This document shows positions 1-9,792 of a stretch of DNA of 64,000 nt, piece by piece. The notes under the pieces were generated by a model. It worked only from the letters and a program-made list of their open reading frames with translations. It did no database searches and had not been told where the DNA came from. Source of the DNA: Oppiella nova (taxonomy: Eukaryota > Arthropoda > Arachnida > Sarcoptiformes > Oppiidae); NCBI GenBank assembly GCA_905397405.1, contig CAJPVJ010000008.1, positions 51,432-115,431 of the forward strand, in the 5' to 3' direction. How positions within the stretch are numbered: position 1 is the stretch's first letter; each line of letters starts with the position of its first letter. Made by a program: the position numbers and the translations under genes.

Positions 1-50
1 TTGCATAATAAGTAAATCGGTATGCAATAAATTTGAGGTCAAAAACACCC

Positions 51-428
51 ATGGGGCAAACAAATCCAGAACAGCATCGTAAATTTATTACGAGCTCTTA
101 TTTGTTTATGTTTCTTGCATTGTTTACGGTGATTACAGCCGTGTTGGCGTATTGGTTAGCACGTAAAGTAGCAGTGGCAGATAATGCAGAGGTATGGATA
201 CATGCGCAAGCGTTGTGGATTATGCGCAATGCTCTCATTTTTTTGATTTTGGCAGCCTTTGCTGCGCTATGGTTTATTCCGTTAATCTTTTTCTATTGGG
301 ACAGTTTCATTTGGGTAAAAGCGTGCACTGTGGCTGGTGTGGTATTTAGTGCCATTGCGTGGTTATATTTACTCAATACATGGCTCAAAGGTTTTACTAA
401 ATATTTACAGAAAAAAGCTGTTTTTTAA
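51..428 (+). CDS. small integral membrane protein upstream of dnaJ
   Basis: The reading frame is open from a TTG at 33, but the ATG at 51 is preferred because a TGAGG-like ribosome site lies at 34-38. The 125-residue product has three strongly hydrophobic stretches (about residues 14-34, 59-81 and 85-106). The short tail after the last one is lysine-rich, so it probably sits in the cytoplasm. No catalytic or binding motif is visible and I do not recognise the family. It precedes dnaJ by 92 bases on the same strand and may be cotranscribed with it. It was possibly cut from a longer operon that begins outside the window. Confidence 0.6.
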   Translation: MGQTNPEQHRKFITSSYLFMFLALFTVITAVLAYWLARKVAVADNAEVWIHAQALWIMRNALIFLILAAFAALWFIPLIFFYWDSFIWVKACTVAGVVFSAIAWLYLLNTWLKGFTKYLQKKAVF

Positions 429-520
429 AAAAAACCACATTTCACGCTTGTAAAAAATAACATCGCCCCCAATTTACTCTGCATAGAAGTATTATCAAAT
501 TTTGTGGAGCATCGCCAATC

Positions 521-1633
521 ATGGCTAAACGTGATTATTATGAGGTTTTAGGTGTTGCTAAAACCGCTAGTGATGATGAAATTAAAAAAGCCTACCGTAA
601 GTTGGCGATGAAGTATCATCCAGATCGTAATCCTGACAACTCAGAAGCTGAAGAAAAGTTTAAAGAATGTGCGGAAGCATATGAAATTCTTTCTGACGGT
701 GAAAAACGTAGCATGTACGACCGTATGGGCCATAACGCCTTTGAAGGTGGTATGGGCGGCGGTGGCTTTGGTGGTGGTTTCAGCGCCGAAGACATTTTCA
801 GTCAGTTTGGTGACATCTTTGGTGGCGCTTTTGGCGGAGGTGGCCGTGGTCAGCAACGTGCGCGTCGTGGTTCCGACCTGCGTTATGTCATGGAATTAAC
901 ACTCGAAGAAGCGGTGAGAGGCGTTAAGAAAACCATTACCTTTACTGCACCAGCACCTTGTGATGTGTGTGATGGTAAAGGTTCAAAAAATCCAAATGAT
1001 GTAGAAACCTGTAAGACTTGCCATGGTGCAGGTCAAGTGCGTATGCAACAGGGCTTCTTCTCTGTTCAGCAGACATGTAGTACCTGTCGTGGACAAGGTA
1101 AAATTATTAAAAATCCATGCAGCAAATGTCATGGTTCAGGTGTATCAGATCGTCAGCAAACTCTTGAAGTTACTATTCCTGCAGGTGTTGATAATGGTGA
1201 TCGCGTTCGCTTAACGGGTAAAGGTGAAGCGATTCGTGATGGTCAATCTGGTGATTTATACGTTGAAGTCGTAGTACGTGAGCACGATATCTTCCAACGT
1301 GATGGTGCAGACTTATATATGGATGTACCTGTTAGTATCGCAGATGCTGCTTTAGGTAAAGAACTTGAAATTCCAACATTGGATGGCCGAGTCAGTTTGA
1401 AAGTGCCTGAAGGTACACAAACCGGTAAAATGTTCCGACTACGTGGTAAAGGGGTAAAACCTGTACGTAGCAGTATGCAAGGTGACTTACTTTGCCGTAT
1501 TGTGGTGGAAACACCTGTACATTTGACCAGCCGTCAACGTGAGCTATTGAAAGAACTTCAAGCCACGATGGAAAGTGATGACAATAAATCGTCACCGAAG
1601 AAAAAATCTTTCTTCGATCGTTTATTTGACTAA
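521..1633 (+). CDS. dnaJ: chaperone protein DnaJ
   Basis: Hsp40 co-chaperone that delivers unfolded proteins to DnaK and stimulates its ATPase in the cytoplasm. The product has 370 residues, the usual length. The J domain fills residues 1-70 with the HPD motif at 33-35. It is followed by a glycine/phenylalanine-rich linker (about 75-110). The zinc-binding region has four CxxCxGxG repeats ([32 protein letters not shown]). The C-terminal substrate-binding domains come last, and the tail is lysine-rich. GGAGCATCGCC precedes the ATG. dnaK and grpE are not next to it in this window, unlike in many relatives. A strong hairpin terminator follows at 1681-1718. Confidence 0.98.
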   Translation: MAKRDYYEVLGVAKTASDDEIKKAYRKLAMKYHPDRNPDNSEAEEKFKECAEAYEILSDGEKRSMYDRMGHNAFEGGMGGGGFGGGFSAEDIFSQFGDIFGGAFGGGGRGQQRARRGSDLRYVMELTLEEAVRGVKKTITFTAPAPCDVCDGKGSKNPNDVETCKTCHGAGQVRMQQGFFSVQQTCSTCRGQGKIIKNPCSKCHGSGVSDRQQTLEVTIPAGVDNGDRVRLTGKGEAIRDGQSGDLYVEVVVREHDIFQRDGADLYMDVPVSIADAALGKELEIPTLDGRVSLKVPEGTQTGKMFRLRGKGVKPVRSSMQGDLLCRIVVETPVHLTSRQRELLKELQATMESDDNKSSPKKKSFFDRLFD

Positions 1634-1680
1634 TTGAGTTTAGATCTTTTCATTTAGCAAGCTAAACATTGAATATGTAA

Positions 1681-1718
1681 AAACGGAGCAACAGATCTTG
1701 TTGCTCCGTTTTTTTTAT
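1681..1718 (+). terminator. rho-independent terminator of dnaJ
   Basis: A perfect 12 bp stem (AACGGAGCAACA, 1682-1693, pairing with 1699-1710) with a 5-base loop is followed by a run of eight T. It overlaps the last codon of the convergent small gene that ends at 1715. Confidence 0.92.
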
Positions 1719-1930
1719 TTTGATGCTTGATTCGATGGTGATAAATCAAATTCGTTGTCATCCGGGGCAGCATCTATTGAATTATCATCTTGGGGGAGTA
1801 TCACCGCGGGATGTGTTGCTGGTGTCGATGATTCTGATGATGGAGCGGTAGGCGGTGTGGTGTCTTCGGCCCAAACTAGTGAAACAGTTGTTGTCATCAT
1901 CAATCCTAAAATGATTTTTTTGAGTTGCAT
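1715..1930 (-). CDS. small secreted acidic protein (paralogue of the 2342-2533 product)
   Basis: A 71-residue precursor. It has a typical Sec signal peptide with basic start MQLKK, a hydrophobic core and cleavage after VWA (residue 21). The mature part is about 50 residues of Thr/Pro/Ser followed by Asp-rich sequence (DDN and DDNEFD), with no cysteine and probably little fixed fold. AAAGGA stands 7 bases before the ATG. The gene at 2342-2533 encodes a similarly built protein with the same signal-peptide end (GxMMT, then VWAE), so the two look like paralogues. Function is unknown; a periplasmic or secreted location is inferred from the signal peptide only. Confidence 0.7.
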   Translation of the reverse strand: MQLKKIILGLMMTTTVSLVWAEDTTPPTAPSSESSTPATHPAVILPQDDNSIDAAPDDNEFDLSPSNQASK

Positions 1931-2341
1931 GCTATTTCCTTTGATATATGCTTTTTATGATTGCGTCCAAGCGCTTTTAGTGTAGCGTATTTTGCTACTA
2001 CATCGTTATTTTGCAAAACGATGTTTGTCATTATTTAGAAAGACTAGATTTGGTATTTTGTGCCTAGTATCAGTTAAAAAAACGCAAAATCGCAAACATA
2101 GACGAATTATTAACAGACCTTACAGATCTGAAAAATTTAAATTTTGTTTTTTAGTTATTTTTAGCTGTAATTTAATACACATTTCAAGCAGTTTTTAGAT
2201 AATTTAAAAATAATATAAGTGTTGATGTTTGGCTGTAGTGCCTAATTTTTATGATGATAATTACAATTGAATTGAGTTATTTTTAAAATGAGAGGTTGAA
2301 GGTATTGGAGATACCCTCAACCGCTGAAAAATAGGTACTTA
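1931..2341. other. AT-rich intergenic region between two paralogous small genes
   Basis: About 410 bases without a convincing gene. Open frames here lack ribosome sites and do not resemble proteins. It must contain the promoter of the minus-strand gene ending at 1715 and, at 2292-2323, a hairpin for the gene ending at 2342. I see no repeat or mobile-element end in it. Confidence 0.5.
2292..2323 (-). terminator. probable terminator of the small secreted protein gene
   Basis: GGTTGAAGGTAT and ATACCCTCAACC form a 12 bp stem with a single mismatch around a short loop. On the minus strand it is followed by a T-rich stretch. Confidence 0.6.
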
Positions 2342-2533
2342 TTATTCGATGATTGGTGCATCAATATCTTCGACACGAACTTCTGTTTGAGGTTCAGATG
2401 CTGTGTTGCTATTGGGTTGAGCAAGCGTTTTTTCTTCAGTTGTCGTTGATGTTGTTGCAGGCGCTGATTCAGCCCAAACATTTGTCATCATCATGCCGAG
2501 TACCAGAGCGAAAGCCACTTTATTCGAATGCAT
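2342..2533 (-). CDS. small secreted acidic protein (second paralogue)
   Basis: The ATG at 2533 is chosen over an upstream in-frame start because AAGGAG lies 8 bases before it. The precursor has 63 residues. Its signal peptide is MHSNK plus a hydrophobic core, cleaved after VWA (about residue 21). The mature part is rich in Thr, Ala and Glu and ends in an acidic, isoleucine-containing tail (VEDIDAPIIE). It shares the signal-peptide end and general composition with the product of 1715-1930. No known domain is visible. The pair sits between dnaJ and dapB, which are closely linked in Pseudomonas-type genomes. Confidence 0.65.
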   Translation of the reverse strand: MHSNKVAFALVLGMMMTNVWAESAPATTSTTTEEKTLAQPNSNTASEPQTEVRVEDIDAPIIE

Positions 2534-2813
2534 ATTGATCTCCTTATAAGCCATATTATTTTCATTCGTGGCATGTAGTCTGCTGTGGGATTCTTGCATT
2601 TTGATGAAATGGATTTGAAAAGTTGTAAATTTTTCAAAGTTTTACCGATATATTTTATAAAATTAATCTATTTATTCGTTCAGGCTATTCTGTACCAATG
2701 AGCGCAACAGATCCCAAAGCAAGTAAAAAGATCACAGTATTTTTTTATATTGAAACGTCGTCTTGGAACCGAGTTTTGTTATAGTAGAGCCAAATTTTCA
2801 AATTCAGATTTAG

Positions 2814-3638
<825 letters not shown>

Positions 3639-3695
3639 GCTTAAAATCTGATGCGATAGAATTAAAACAATTAGTCAAATTTTGAACATTCAAAA

Positions 3696-4346
3696 ATGAA
3701 AAAAACAGTGATGTTATTTGCTTGTGTAATCAGTGCTTTTGGCCTGACTACACAAGCTGCTTTACCAAGCAATGCCAAATTGAGTTTAAATAAAAATAAC
3801 ATTCAGGTATGGACATACAAGGATGCCAGTAATTCTGTGTTGTCTTATAAAGCTGAAACAACATTAGACGTGCCGATTGATCGTGCTGTTGCTTTGGTAT
3901 TGGATGTTAAAAACTCACCGAAATGGGTCCCCAATGTTGCCAAAGCTGAAGTGTTATCTCGCGATGATAAAAAAGGTGAATTCAGCATTTATATGGTTTT
4001 AGATTTTCCCTTTCCGTTAAAAGATCGCGATATGGTGGTCAAAGGAACCATGTCTAAAGATGCAAATGGCAGTATTTTTATTAAAAATTCTGCGATTCAG
4101 CAAGGTAAAGCACTGAATCCTGACTATGTGCGTTTAAAAGATTATTCAGGTGATTGGACCTTTCAAAAACTGGGTGCCAATAAAGTCAAAGTCATTACCT
4201 CTGGACACGCCAATCCCGAAGGCTCTATTCCTGCCAGCTTAACCAATATTTTGGTCGAACAGCAGCCTTATCAGATGTTGCAGAAAATGAAAACAGAATT
4301 GGCAAAGAATAAACCCTTTGCAGCTTTGCCTGATATTTTAAAATAG
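3696..4346 (+). CDS. exported START/polyketide-cyclase-like domain protein
   Basis: A 216-residue protein with a signal peptide (MKKTV start, cleavage near TQA at residue 21). The mature region has the pattern of the START/SRPBCC lipid-binding fold: a conserved W with V-x-D-x-x-x-x-P-x-W-V around residues 68-79 (DVKNSPKWVPNV), then a DFPFPLKDRDMVV segment typical of bacterial START proteins. It probably binds a hydrophobic ligand in the periplasm; the ligand is unknown. It starts 57 bases after dapB and may share its transcript. Confidence 0.8.
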   Translation: MKKTVMLFACVISAFGLTTQAALPSNAKLSLNKNNIQVWTYKDASNSVLSYKAETTLDVPIDRAVALVLDVKNSPKWVPNVAKAEVLSRDDKKGEFSIYMVLDFPFPLKDRDMVVKGTMSKDANGSIFIKNSAIQQGKALNPDYVRLKDYSGDWTFQKLGANKVKVITSGHANPEGSIPASLTNILVEQQPYQMLQKMKTELAKNKPFAALPDILK

Positions 4347-4444
4347 GCATTGTTTGATCAATAATCCTGAAGCAGACCCTATTGACGAAACAACTTTATA
4401 TTCGAAAAAATAATGCTTAGCAGATCTTTCCATTTAACTATTGA

Positions 4445-4488
4445 AAGTAACCTTTCTTAAGGTATTGATGTAGAAAGAAAGGTTACTT
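4445..4488. terminator. long inverted repeat between convergent genes
   Basis: A perfect 14 bp inverted repeat (AAGTAACCTTTCTT at 4445-4458 and its complement at 4475-4488) with a 16-base loop. There is no good T run on either side, so it may be a weak bidirectional terminator or simply an RNA hairpin. It lies between the START gene and the convergent MFS gene. Confidence 0.5.
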
Positions 4489-4514
4489 GCAGTCTTTGTC
4501 ACGATTGTTAATCG

Positions 4515-5690
4515 CTAGGCTGAATGGCTATATTGTTGTACAGGTGCTTTATTCATTTTCATTTGAATAAAAACCAGCACTAGCCCTAAAGCTGTGAGTA
4601 CCGCACCTGCAATAGACACCGCAGCATAACTCATGCCCATACTCAATACTGCGCCACCAGCTGTTGCACCTAAAGCATTGCCTAAATTAAATGCCCCAAT
4701 ATTCACAGAGGATGCCAATCCAGGTGCTTCATGAGCAACAGACATGACACGCATCTGTAAAGGTGGGACCACTGCAAAGGCTGCTGCTCCCCAGACAATC
4801 AGTGCCAATGCTGCACCAATTTGAGTTTGAGCCAGTATAGGGAACAGCAACATGCTCACCATCAGTAACAGCAAGAAACTGGTCAATGTTTTGGTCAGTG
4901 ACAAGTCTGCAAATTTCCCACCTAAGTGATTACCAATTGAAAAACCAATTCCAATCAGTACCAGCATCAAGGTAATAAACATCGGGCTGGCATGGGTGAT
5001 GTTTTGTAGGCTAGGCGCAATATAGGTATAGAGGGTAAACATTGCACCTGCACTCATCACCGTGGTGAGCAATGCAAGAACCACAGGCAGCCGAGTCAGC
5101 ACTTTTAATTCTGCTTTGACATCAGGACGTTGGCTTGCTTTATCTTCAGGCAAGGCTTTCCATAGTGACAGCATAGTAATCACGCCGAGTAAGGCGATTG
5201 CTGCAAATGACATACGCCAGCCAATATTCTGCCCAACCCATGTGGCTAAAGGCACACCACCGATGTTGGCAATGGTGAGGCCCATAAACATGGTGGCAAC
5301 TGCACTGGCTTGTTTGTCTTTAGGTACGACGCTTGTTGCAACAATGGAACCAATCCCGAAAAATACCCCGTGATTGAGACTGGTCAGGATTCGAGCGGCC
5401 ATTAAGCCCCAATAATTGGGGGCAATTGCAGCAAGAATATTACCAATGGTAAAAATAATCATGGCTAAAATAAGCGCTTTACGTCGTGGAAACCGTCCAA
5501 ACCATAAGGTCATAAACGGTGCACCAATCATGACACCGAGTGCATATGCGGTGATCAGCATACCTGCGGTTGGGATTGAAATATTCAAATTTTCTGCAAT
5601 TTGGGGAAGAAAGCCCATAGGAGAAAATTCTGTTGTTCCTATTGCAAAAGCACCAATCGCTAATGCGAGTAAGGGAAAATTTAATTTCAT
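4515..5690 (-). CDS. MFS transporter, YdhP/AraJ-type exporter
   Basis: Twelve-helix inner-membrane major facilitator. The N-terminus (LALAIGAFAIGTTEF then PMGFLPQIA) and the loop SLNHGVFFG match the E. coli YdhP (DHA1, AraJ-like) group closely, which is presumed to export small molecules. The ATG at 5690 aligns with the YdhP start; the frame continues upstream only to a TTG. The product is 391 residues. The substrate is not known. The next gene upstream, dkgB-like, is on the same strand but is separated by a terminator, so the transporter probably has its own promoter. Confidence 0.88.
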   Translation of the reverse strand: MKLNFPLLALAIGAFAIGTTEFSPMGFLPQIAENLNISIPTAGMLITAYALGVMIGAPFMTLWFGRFPRRKALILAMIIFTIGNILAAIAPNYWGLMAARILTSLNHGVFFGIGSIVATSVVPKDKQASAVATMFMGLTIANIGGVPLATWVGQNIGWRMSFAAIALLGVITMLSLWKALPEDKASQRPDVKAELKVLTRLPVVLALLTTVMSAGAMFTLYTYIAPSLQNITHASPMFITLMLVLIGIGFSIGNHLGGKFADLSLTKTLTSFLLLLMVSMLLFPILAQTQIGAALALIVWGAAAFAVVPPLQMRVMSVAHEAPGLASSVNIGAFNLGNALGATAGGAVLSMGMSYAAVSIAGAVLTALGLVLVFIQMKMNKAPVQQYSHSA

Positions 5691-5804
5691 GAGGAATCTC
5701 AAATATACAGCATATTGAAAATGATGGGGTGTAACAGCGTTTGGTCAATCACTGGGATGGTCATTTACTTTTCAGCCGCTATTTTGATGAAGTGACAAAA
5801 TAAA

Positions 5805-5832
5805 GCTTCGCAAGAAAATAATCTTGCGAAGC
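5805..5832 (-). terminator. terminator of the aldo/keto reductase gene
   Basis: GCTTCGCAAGA and its exact complement flank a 6-base loop. On the minus strand the stem is followed by a T-rich tail (TTTATTTTG). Confidence 0.8.
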
Positions 5833-5967
5833 AATCTAAGTCATGATCAAAAGGCGGTAAAGCCTGTTTCGAAGCCTAGTAAGCAAAAACCTAGCAACCA
5901 AACTTTACTCATCAAAGCCTGAGCCAAGATTTGCGCTGCTTTAAATCACTTTTACTCAATTAGTGAA

Positions 5968-6780
5968 TTAAACATCCCACTGAGGTGCTAAGTTTTCAGG
6001 ATCAACCTCACGGCCATTACGTTCCAATTGTGCGATTAATTGCATTTCTTCAGCAGATAACTGAATCTCTTGTGCTTTTAAGTTGGCGATTAAGTTTTCA
6101 CGTTTAGTCGATGACGGAATGACAGCAAAGCCTTTCTGCAATGCCCATGCCAATGCAATTTGAGCGCTAGAAGCCTGATGCTGTTTGGCAATTTCAGTTA
6201 ATGTTGGGTCATTTAAAACTTTGCCATACGCCAAGGTCATATAAGAGGTCACATCAATATTTTGTGACTGTAAAAAATTCACCAACTTATCATTTTGCAA
6301 ATAAGGGCTAAGTTCAATTTGGTTGGTGGCAATATTTTCAAGTCCTACAGCAGCGATGGCTTGTTGCGATAAGTCGATATTGAAGTTTGAAATTCCAATA
6401 TGTTCAGTTAGACCCAGCTTTTTCGCTTCTAATAGGTTATGCATCATTTCTGCAACAGAAATTCCGAGACTTGGCGCTGGCCAGTGAATCAAGGTTAAGT
6501 TGACTGCATCAGTACCCAGTTTCTGTAAGCTGTCTTTAAGACTTGGAATAAGTTTGTCGGCTTGATAATGATCTGTCCATATCTTTGTTGTGATAAATAA
6601 ATCATCACGATGGATATGGCTTTCAGCAATGGCCTGACCGACTTCTGCTTCGTTGCCATAGATTTGAGCAGTGTCTACAGCACGATAACCAACGTCTAAG
6701 GCTGTTTTGACCGAGTCAATCACAGTTTGTCCTGTTAAACGGAAAGTACCGACACCAAATTGAGGAACGATGTTTGTCAT
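5968..6780 (-). CDS. dkgB: aldo/keto reductase, 2,5-diketo-D-gluconate reductase B type
   Basis: NADPH-dependent aldo-keto reductase. The sequence follows E. coli DkgB (YafB) almost throughout: the N-terminal GTFRL, catalytic Asp/Tyr in [11 protein letters not shown], catalytic Lys in TTKIW, the catalytic His in LIHWP, and the cofactor motif PSSTKRENL near the C-terminus. The product is 270 residues from the ATG at 6780; a GTG four codons upstream is also possible. In cells DkgB-type enzymes reduce methylglyoxal and 2-keto compounds; the substrate here is inferred by family. A divergent LysR gene starts 123 bases away, the same arrangement as yafB-yafC in E. coli. Confidence 0.9.
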   Translation of the reverse strand: MTNIVPQFGVGTFRLTGQTVIDSVKTALDVGYRAVDTAQIYGNEAEVGQAIAESHIHRDDLFITTKIWTDHYQADKLIPSLKDSLQKLGTDAVNLTLIHWPAPSLGISVAEMMHNLLEAKKLGLTEHIGISNFNIDLSQQAIAAVGLENIATNQIELSPYLQNDKLVNFLQSQNIDVTSYMTLAYGKVLNDPTLTEIAKQHQASSAQIALAWALQKGFAVIPSSTKRENLIANLKAQEIQLSAEEMQLIAQLERNGREVDPENLAPQWDV

Positions 6781-6903
6781 GCTGGATTTCACTTTATTTT
6801 CTGAGATTGAGTGTATTTTGCTACTTTAATTGTTGCGGAAAAATACAGGAATATGCAAAATATTATTGACTAGAAATCAACAATAAGCAGAGCGCTGACA
6901 GCA

Positions 6904-7794
6904 ATGAAATCTACACTCGAAGAATTACAGGCTTTTATTAATATTGTTGATAGTGGTTCGATTGTTGCAGCAGCAACGCATCTTGAACAAACCACTTCAG
7001 GTGTAAGTCGAGCCTTGCAACGACTTGAATCTAAACTGAATGTCACCTTATTAGAGCGGACAACACGTAAACTTAAGTTGACCCAAGAGGGGCAATTATT
7101 TTTAGCAAAAGCCCGAAAAATTGTGCATGACCTCAATGAAGCAGAAGATGCTTTATTAAAATCTGACAGTGATACATCTGGGCTGATTCGCGTGGATTCC
7201 GCGACACCTTTTGTATTACATGTGATTGCACCGTTGATGCAAGAGTTTTCTCAGTTGTATCCTGAAATAGAAATAGAGTTAAACAGTAACGATCAGATCA
7301 TCGATTTATTAGAACATAAGACAGATGTTGCAATACGTTTTGGTGATCTTAATGATTCGAGCTTACATGCGCGTTTGTTGTGTAAAAGCCGATTATATAT
7401 CGTTGCCAGTCCTGAGTATTTAGCTACACATGGTTATCCAGCAACACCGCAAGATATTTTAAATCATACCCAAATTGGCTTTAGCAAAGTCAGCCGTTTA
7501 AATACTTGGCCGATTCGAGTCAATGGAGAAAGGCTTACTGTCAAACCAAAAATCAAAGCATCCAGTGGTGAAACTGTCCGTCAACTGTGTTTACGCGGGC
7601 ATGGAATTGCGAGATTGTCTGAGTTTGAGATTTTAAAAGATATAAAGCAAGGACGCTTGATTGCTCTATTTGAAGATCAAATAGAGCTTTATGAGCAACA
7701 CATCCATGCAGTGTATTATCAACAGGAACATTTACCAAAGCGTGTCCGTTTATTTATTGAGTTTTTAACGCAAAAGCTGTCAAAGTTTCGATAG
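6904..7794 (+). CDS. LysR-family regulator divergent from dkgB (YafC-like)
   Basis: A 296-residue LysR-type transcription factor. The N-terminal winged helix-turn-helix is at residues 1-60 (FINIVDSGSIVAAATHLEQTT and SRALQRLE). The C-terminal effector-binding domain follows. The divergent layout with dkgB, mirrored in E. coli by yafC-yafB, suggests that it controls the reductase gene from the shared 123-base intergenic region. A TTTTGCTACTTTA/ATATGCAAAA pair flanks the middle of that region. Its 3' end overlaps the convergent lipoprotein gene by about 40 bases. Confidence 0.88.
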   Translation: MKSTLEELQAFINIVDSGSIVAAATHLEQTTSGVSRALQRLESKLNVTLLERTTRKLKLTQEGQLFLAKARKIVHDLNEAEDALLKSDSDTSGLIRVDSATPFVLHVIAPLMQEFSQLYPEIEIELNSNDQIIDLLEHKTDVAIRFGDLNDSSLHARLLCKSRLYIVASPEYLATHGYPATPQDILNHTQIGFSKVSRLNTWPIRVNGERLTVKPKIKASSGETVRQLCLRGHGIARLSEFEILKDIKQGRLIALFEDQIELYEQHIHAVYYQQEHLPKRVRLFIEFLTQKLSKFR

Positions 7795-8161
7795 TCTTTT
7801 GTGGTGGTAAATCCAGACTCAGTAAAGTTTGGCTACTGGGTTTTTGTGGATTGACCAATTGGATTTCAAAATGATCAGTTGCTGTCTGAAGACATTTAAA
7901 CGCCAAGTCTTTTTGCACCGGGATATTAATCTTCATCCGTTGATCACTACTGGCATGGTAGCGGTAGTTTCGCACAGCTGCAGTCTGGTGTAAGGTGGGT
8001 TCTAGATGATCAAGCTGATACTCAGCTAAATTTTGTGTTTTTAAAAAGCCTTCAATCAAAGATTTACATACAAAATGTTGTTTCTGAGCAGCTTGATTGA
8101 CCTGCTGAGGCTGGCAAGCAGTTAATCCAAAGACAATACTGATTAAAGCGATCGTTCTCAT
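7754..8161 (-). CDS. small lipoprotein of unknown function
   Basis: A 135-residue protein with a lipoprotein signal (hydrophobic core, then LTAC with the lipidated Cys at 16). The mature part is rich in Gln and His and contains paired cysteines (VCKSL, KCLQT) that could form a disulfide. No known domain is recognised. The gene overlaps the end of the convergent LysR gene by 41 bases. It is divergent from the MocR-type regulator, with about 110 bases between start codons, so co-regulation is possible. GGAGAAAAAA precedes the ATG. Confidence 0.65.
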   Translation of the reverse strand: MRTIALISIVFGLTACQPQQVNQAAQKQHFVCKSLIEGFLKTQNLAEYQLDHLEPTLHQTAAVRNYRYHASSDQRMKINIPVQKDLAFKCLQTATDHFEIQLVNPQKPSSQTLLSLDLPPQKTIETLTAFALKTQ

Positions 8162-8271
8162 TTTTTTCTCCTTTCAAATCAATTTGTTTGTAAAAATTGG
8201 CTGTGAATGAAGCATAAATCTGTTAACTTTATAGATACAGATACAACAAATATTAAAATTTGAGTACAGAT

Positions 8272-9708
8272 ATGGCTTTTCAATATCAAACATTAGCACA
8301 ACAAATTGCACAGAAAATTTATTGTGGAGAGTTGGCCGTTGGGCAACGTCTGAGCTCTTTGCGAAAATTTGCAGCATTGCAAAATATTAGTCTCAATACA
8401 GCAAAGAGTTGTTATGAATTGCTTGAAGCGCAAGGCTTGATTTACGTCAAAGAAAAGTCTGGCTATTTTGTTCAATCGCAGCAAAAAGCCCCACAGATTG
8501 CTGTACCTGACCATCCTGATTTTAAGTCGAGAGCGCGTGAGGTTTCAAATCTAGACTTACAAATTCAAATTCATGAAGCAGCAATCAATAATAAACTGAT
8601 CCATTTAGGTTCGATTCAGTTATCGCCTAATTTAGTTCCTGTAGAGGCCTTACGCCGTTCAATACAACGTGCTTTAAAGCACAGTAAGCCAGAAGACTTT
8701 TTATATAATGACCGCCAAGGGCACCTTCAGTTAAGAGAGGCATTGTCAGCACATTGGGCTGAAGATGGTTTTTATATTGCCAAAGAAGATATTTATATCA
8801 GCAATGGTTGTATGCCGGCATTGTCTGTGATGATTCAAAGCCTGAGCCAAATCGGTGACAGTGTGATTGTACCCACGCCAAACTATAATGGTCAGTTGCA
8901 ATTATTGGCGTTGCTCAAACGAAAAATTATTGAAATCCCTGCCAATACCGAAGGTTTTGATCTGGAGCGTTTAGAACAAGAGATGCAAAACTCAGCTGCA
9001 AAAGTCTGTTTATTAACCGCCAACTTTCAAAACCCTTTAGGCTTCTGTTTGACTAATGCCGAGAAAGAAAAAATCGCACAGCTGGCAGCGAAGTATCAGT
9101 GTTACGTGATTGAAGATGATATTTATGCTGAATGTAGCTTTAATGCCAAACGCCCTTTACCGATTAAATATTGGGATCAACAGGGCTATGTAGTTTATTG
9201 CGGATCGGTTTCCAAGTCGTTGTCGACCTCTTATCGAGTCGGTTGGTTCTGTTTGCCACAACGTTTACAGCACTTACATGCCAAGTTGATTTTACAAAAT
9301 GTTTCGGTCAATACACCATTGCAATTGGGTCTTGCTGATTTGATTTATAGCCGAGCCTATCGTCAGCATTTGAGTGAGTTACGCCCTAAGTTGATGGCTC
9401 AAGTTGCGCAATATTTACAGTTTATTCAACATGCTTTTTATGGGGTTGAGATCCGTTTAAATCAACCGCAGGGAAGTTATGCCTTGTGGTTACAGTTCCC
9501 AGAACAGATTGATAGCTTGGCGTTGTATTATTATGCACAGCAATACAGTATCAATATTGTGCCAGGGATTATTTTTGGTGAGGATCACCGTTATAACAAT
9601 TGTATTCGCTTAAATGCAGGCCATGAATTGTCTCAGGAAATTCAGGATGCAATTATGTTATTGGCAGATTGGGTAAGGGGGGAATTGTCAGCCAAGAGTG
9701 TGGCTTAA
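8272..9708 (+). CDS. MocR-type regulator: GntR winged helix fused to aminotransferase fold
   Basis: About 478 residues from the ATG at 8272; an upstream in-frame TTG at 8260 is less likely. Residues 1-75 form a GntR-type DNA-binding domain (LAQQIAQKIYCGELAVGQRLSSLRK has the classical spacing, here abbreviated). The rest is a fold-type I aminotransferase domain with the pyridoxal phosphate lysine in GSVSKSLS and the Asp in IEDDIYAEC. MocR/PdxR proteins sense PLP-linked metabolites and bind direct repeats. Two copies of ACAGATA occur just upstream (8237-8270 region). The target is probably the divergent lipoprotein gene or itself. This is inference from layout. Confidence 0.88.
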   Translation: MAFQYQTLAQQIAQKIYCGELAVGQRLSSLRKFAALQNISLNTAKSCYELLEAQGLIYVKEKSGYFVQSQQKAPQIAVPDHPDFKSRAREVSNLDLQIQIHEAAINNKLIHLGSIQLSPNLVPVEALRRSIQRALKHSKPEDFLYNDRQGHLQLREALSAHWAEDGFYIAKEDIYISNGCMPALSVMIQSLSQIGDSVIVPTPNYNGQLQLLALLKRKIIEIPANTEGFDLERLEQEMQNSAAKVCLLTANFQNPLGFCLTNAEKEKIAQLAAKYQCYVIEDDIYAECSFNAKRPLPIKYWDQQGYVVYCGSVSKSLSTSYRVGWFCLPQRLQHLHAKLILQNVSVNTPLQLGLADLIYSRAYRQHLSELRPKLMAQVAQYLQFIQHAFYGVEIRLNQPQGSYALWLQFPEQIDSLALYYYAQQYSINIVPGIIFGEDHRYNNCIRLNAGHELSQEIQDAIMLLADWVRGELSAKSVA

Positions 9709-9747
9709 ACTGATTTGTGAGTAAATGCATAGCCCGACAGCCTTATT

Positions 9748-9777
9748 CCATTCACGGTTCTTGATAAACCGTGATGG
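9748..9777. terminator. hairpin between convergent genes
   Basis: CCATTCACGGTT and AACCGTGATGG form a stem with one bulge around a short loop. No T run follows, so it is only a likely weak terminator. Confidence 0.4.
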
Positions 9778-9792
9778 ATGGTCAGACTTAAA

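Noticed and set aside
740-850. Glycine-rich repeat
   Set aside because: It is the normal Gly/Phe linker of DnaJ.
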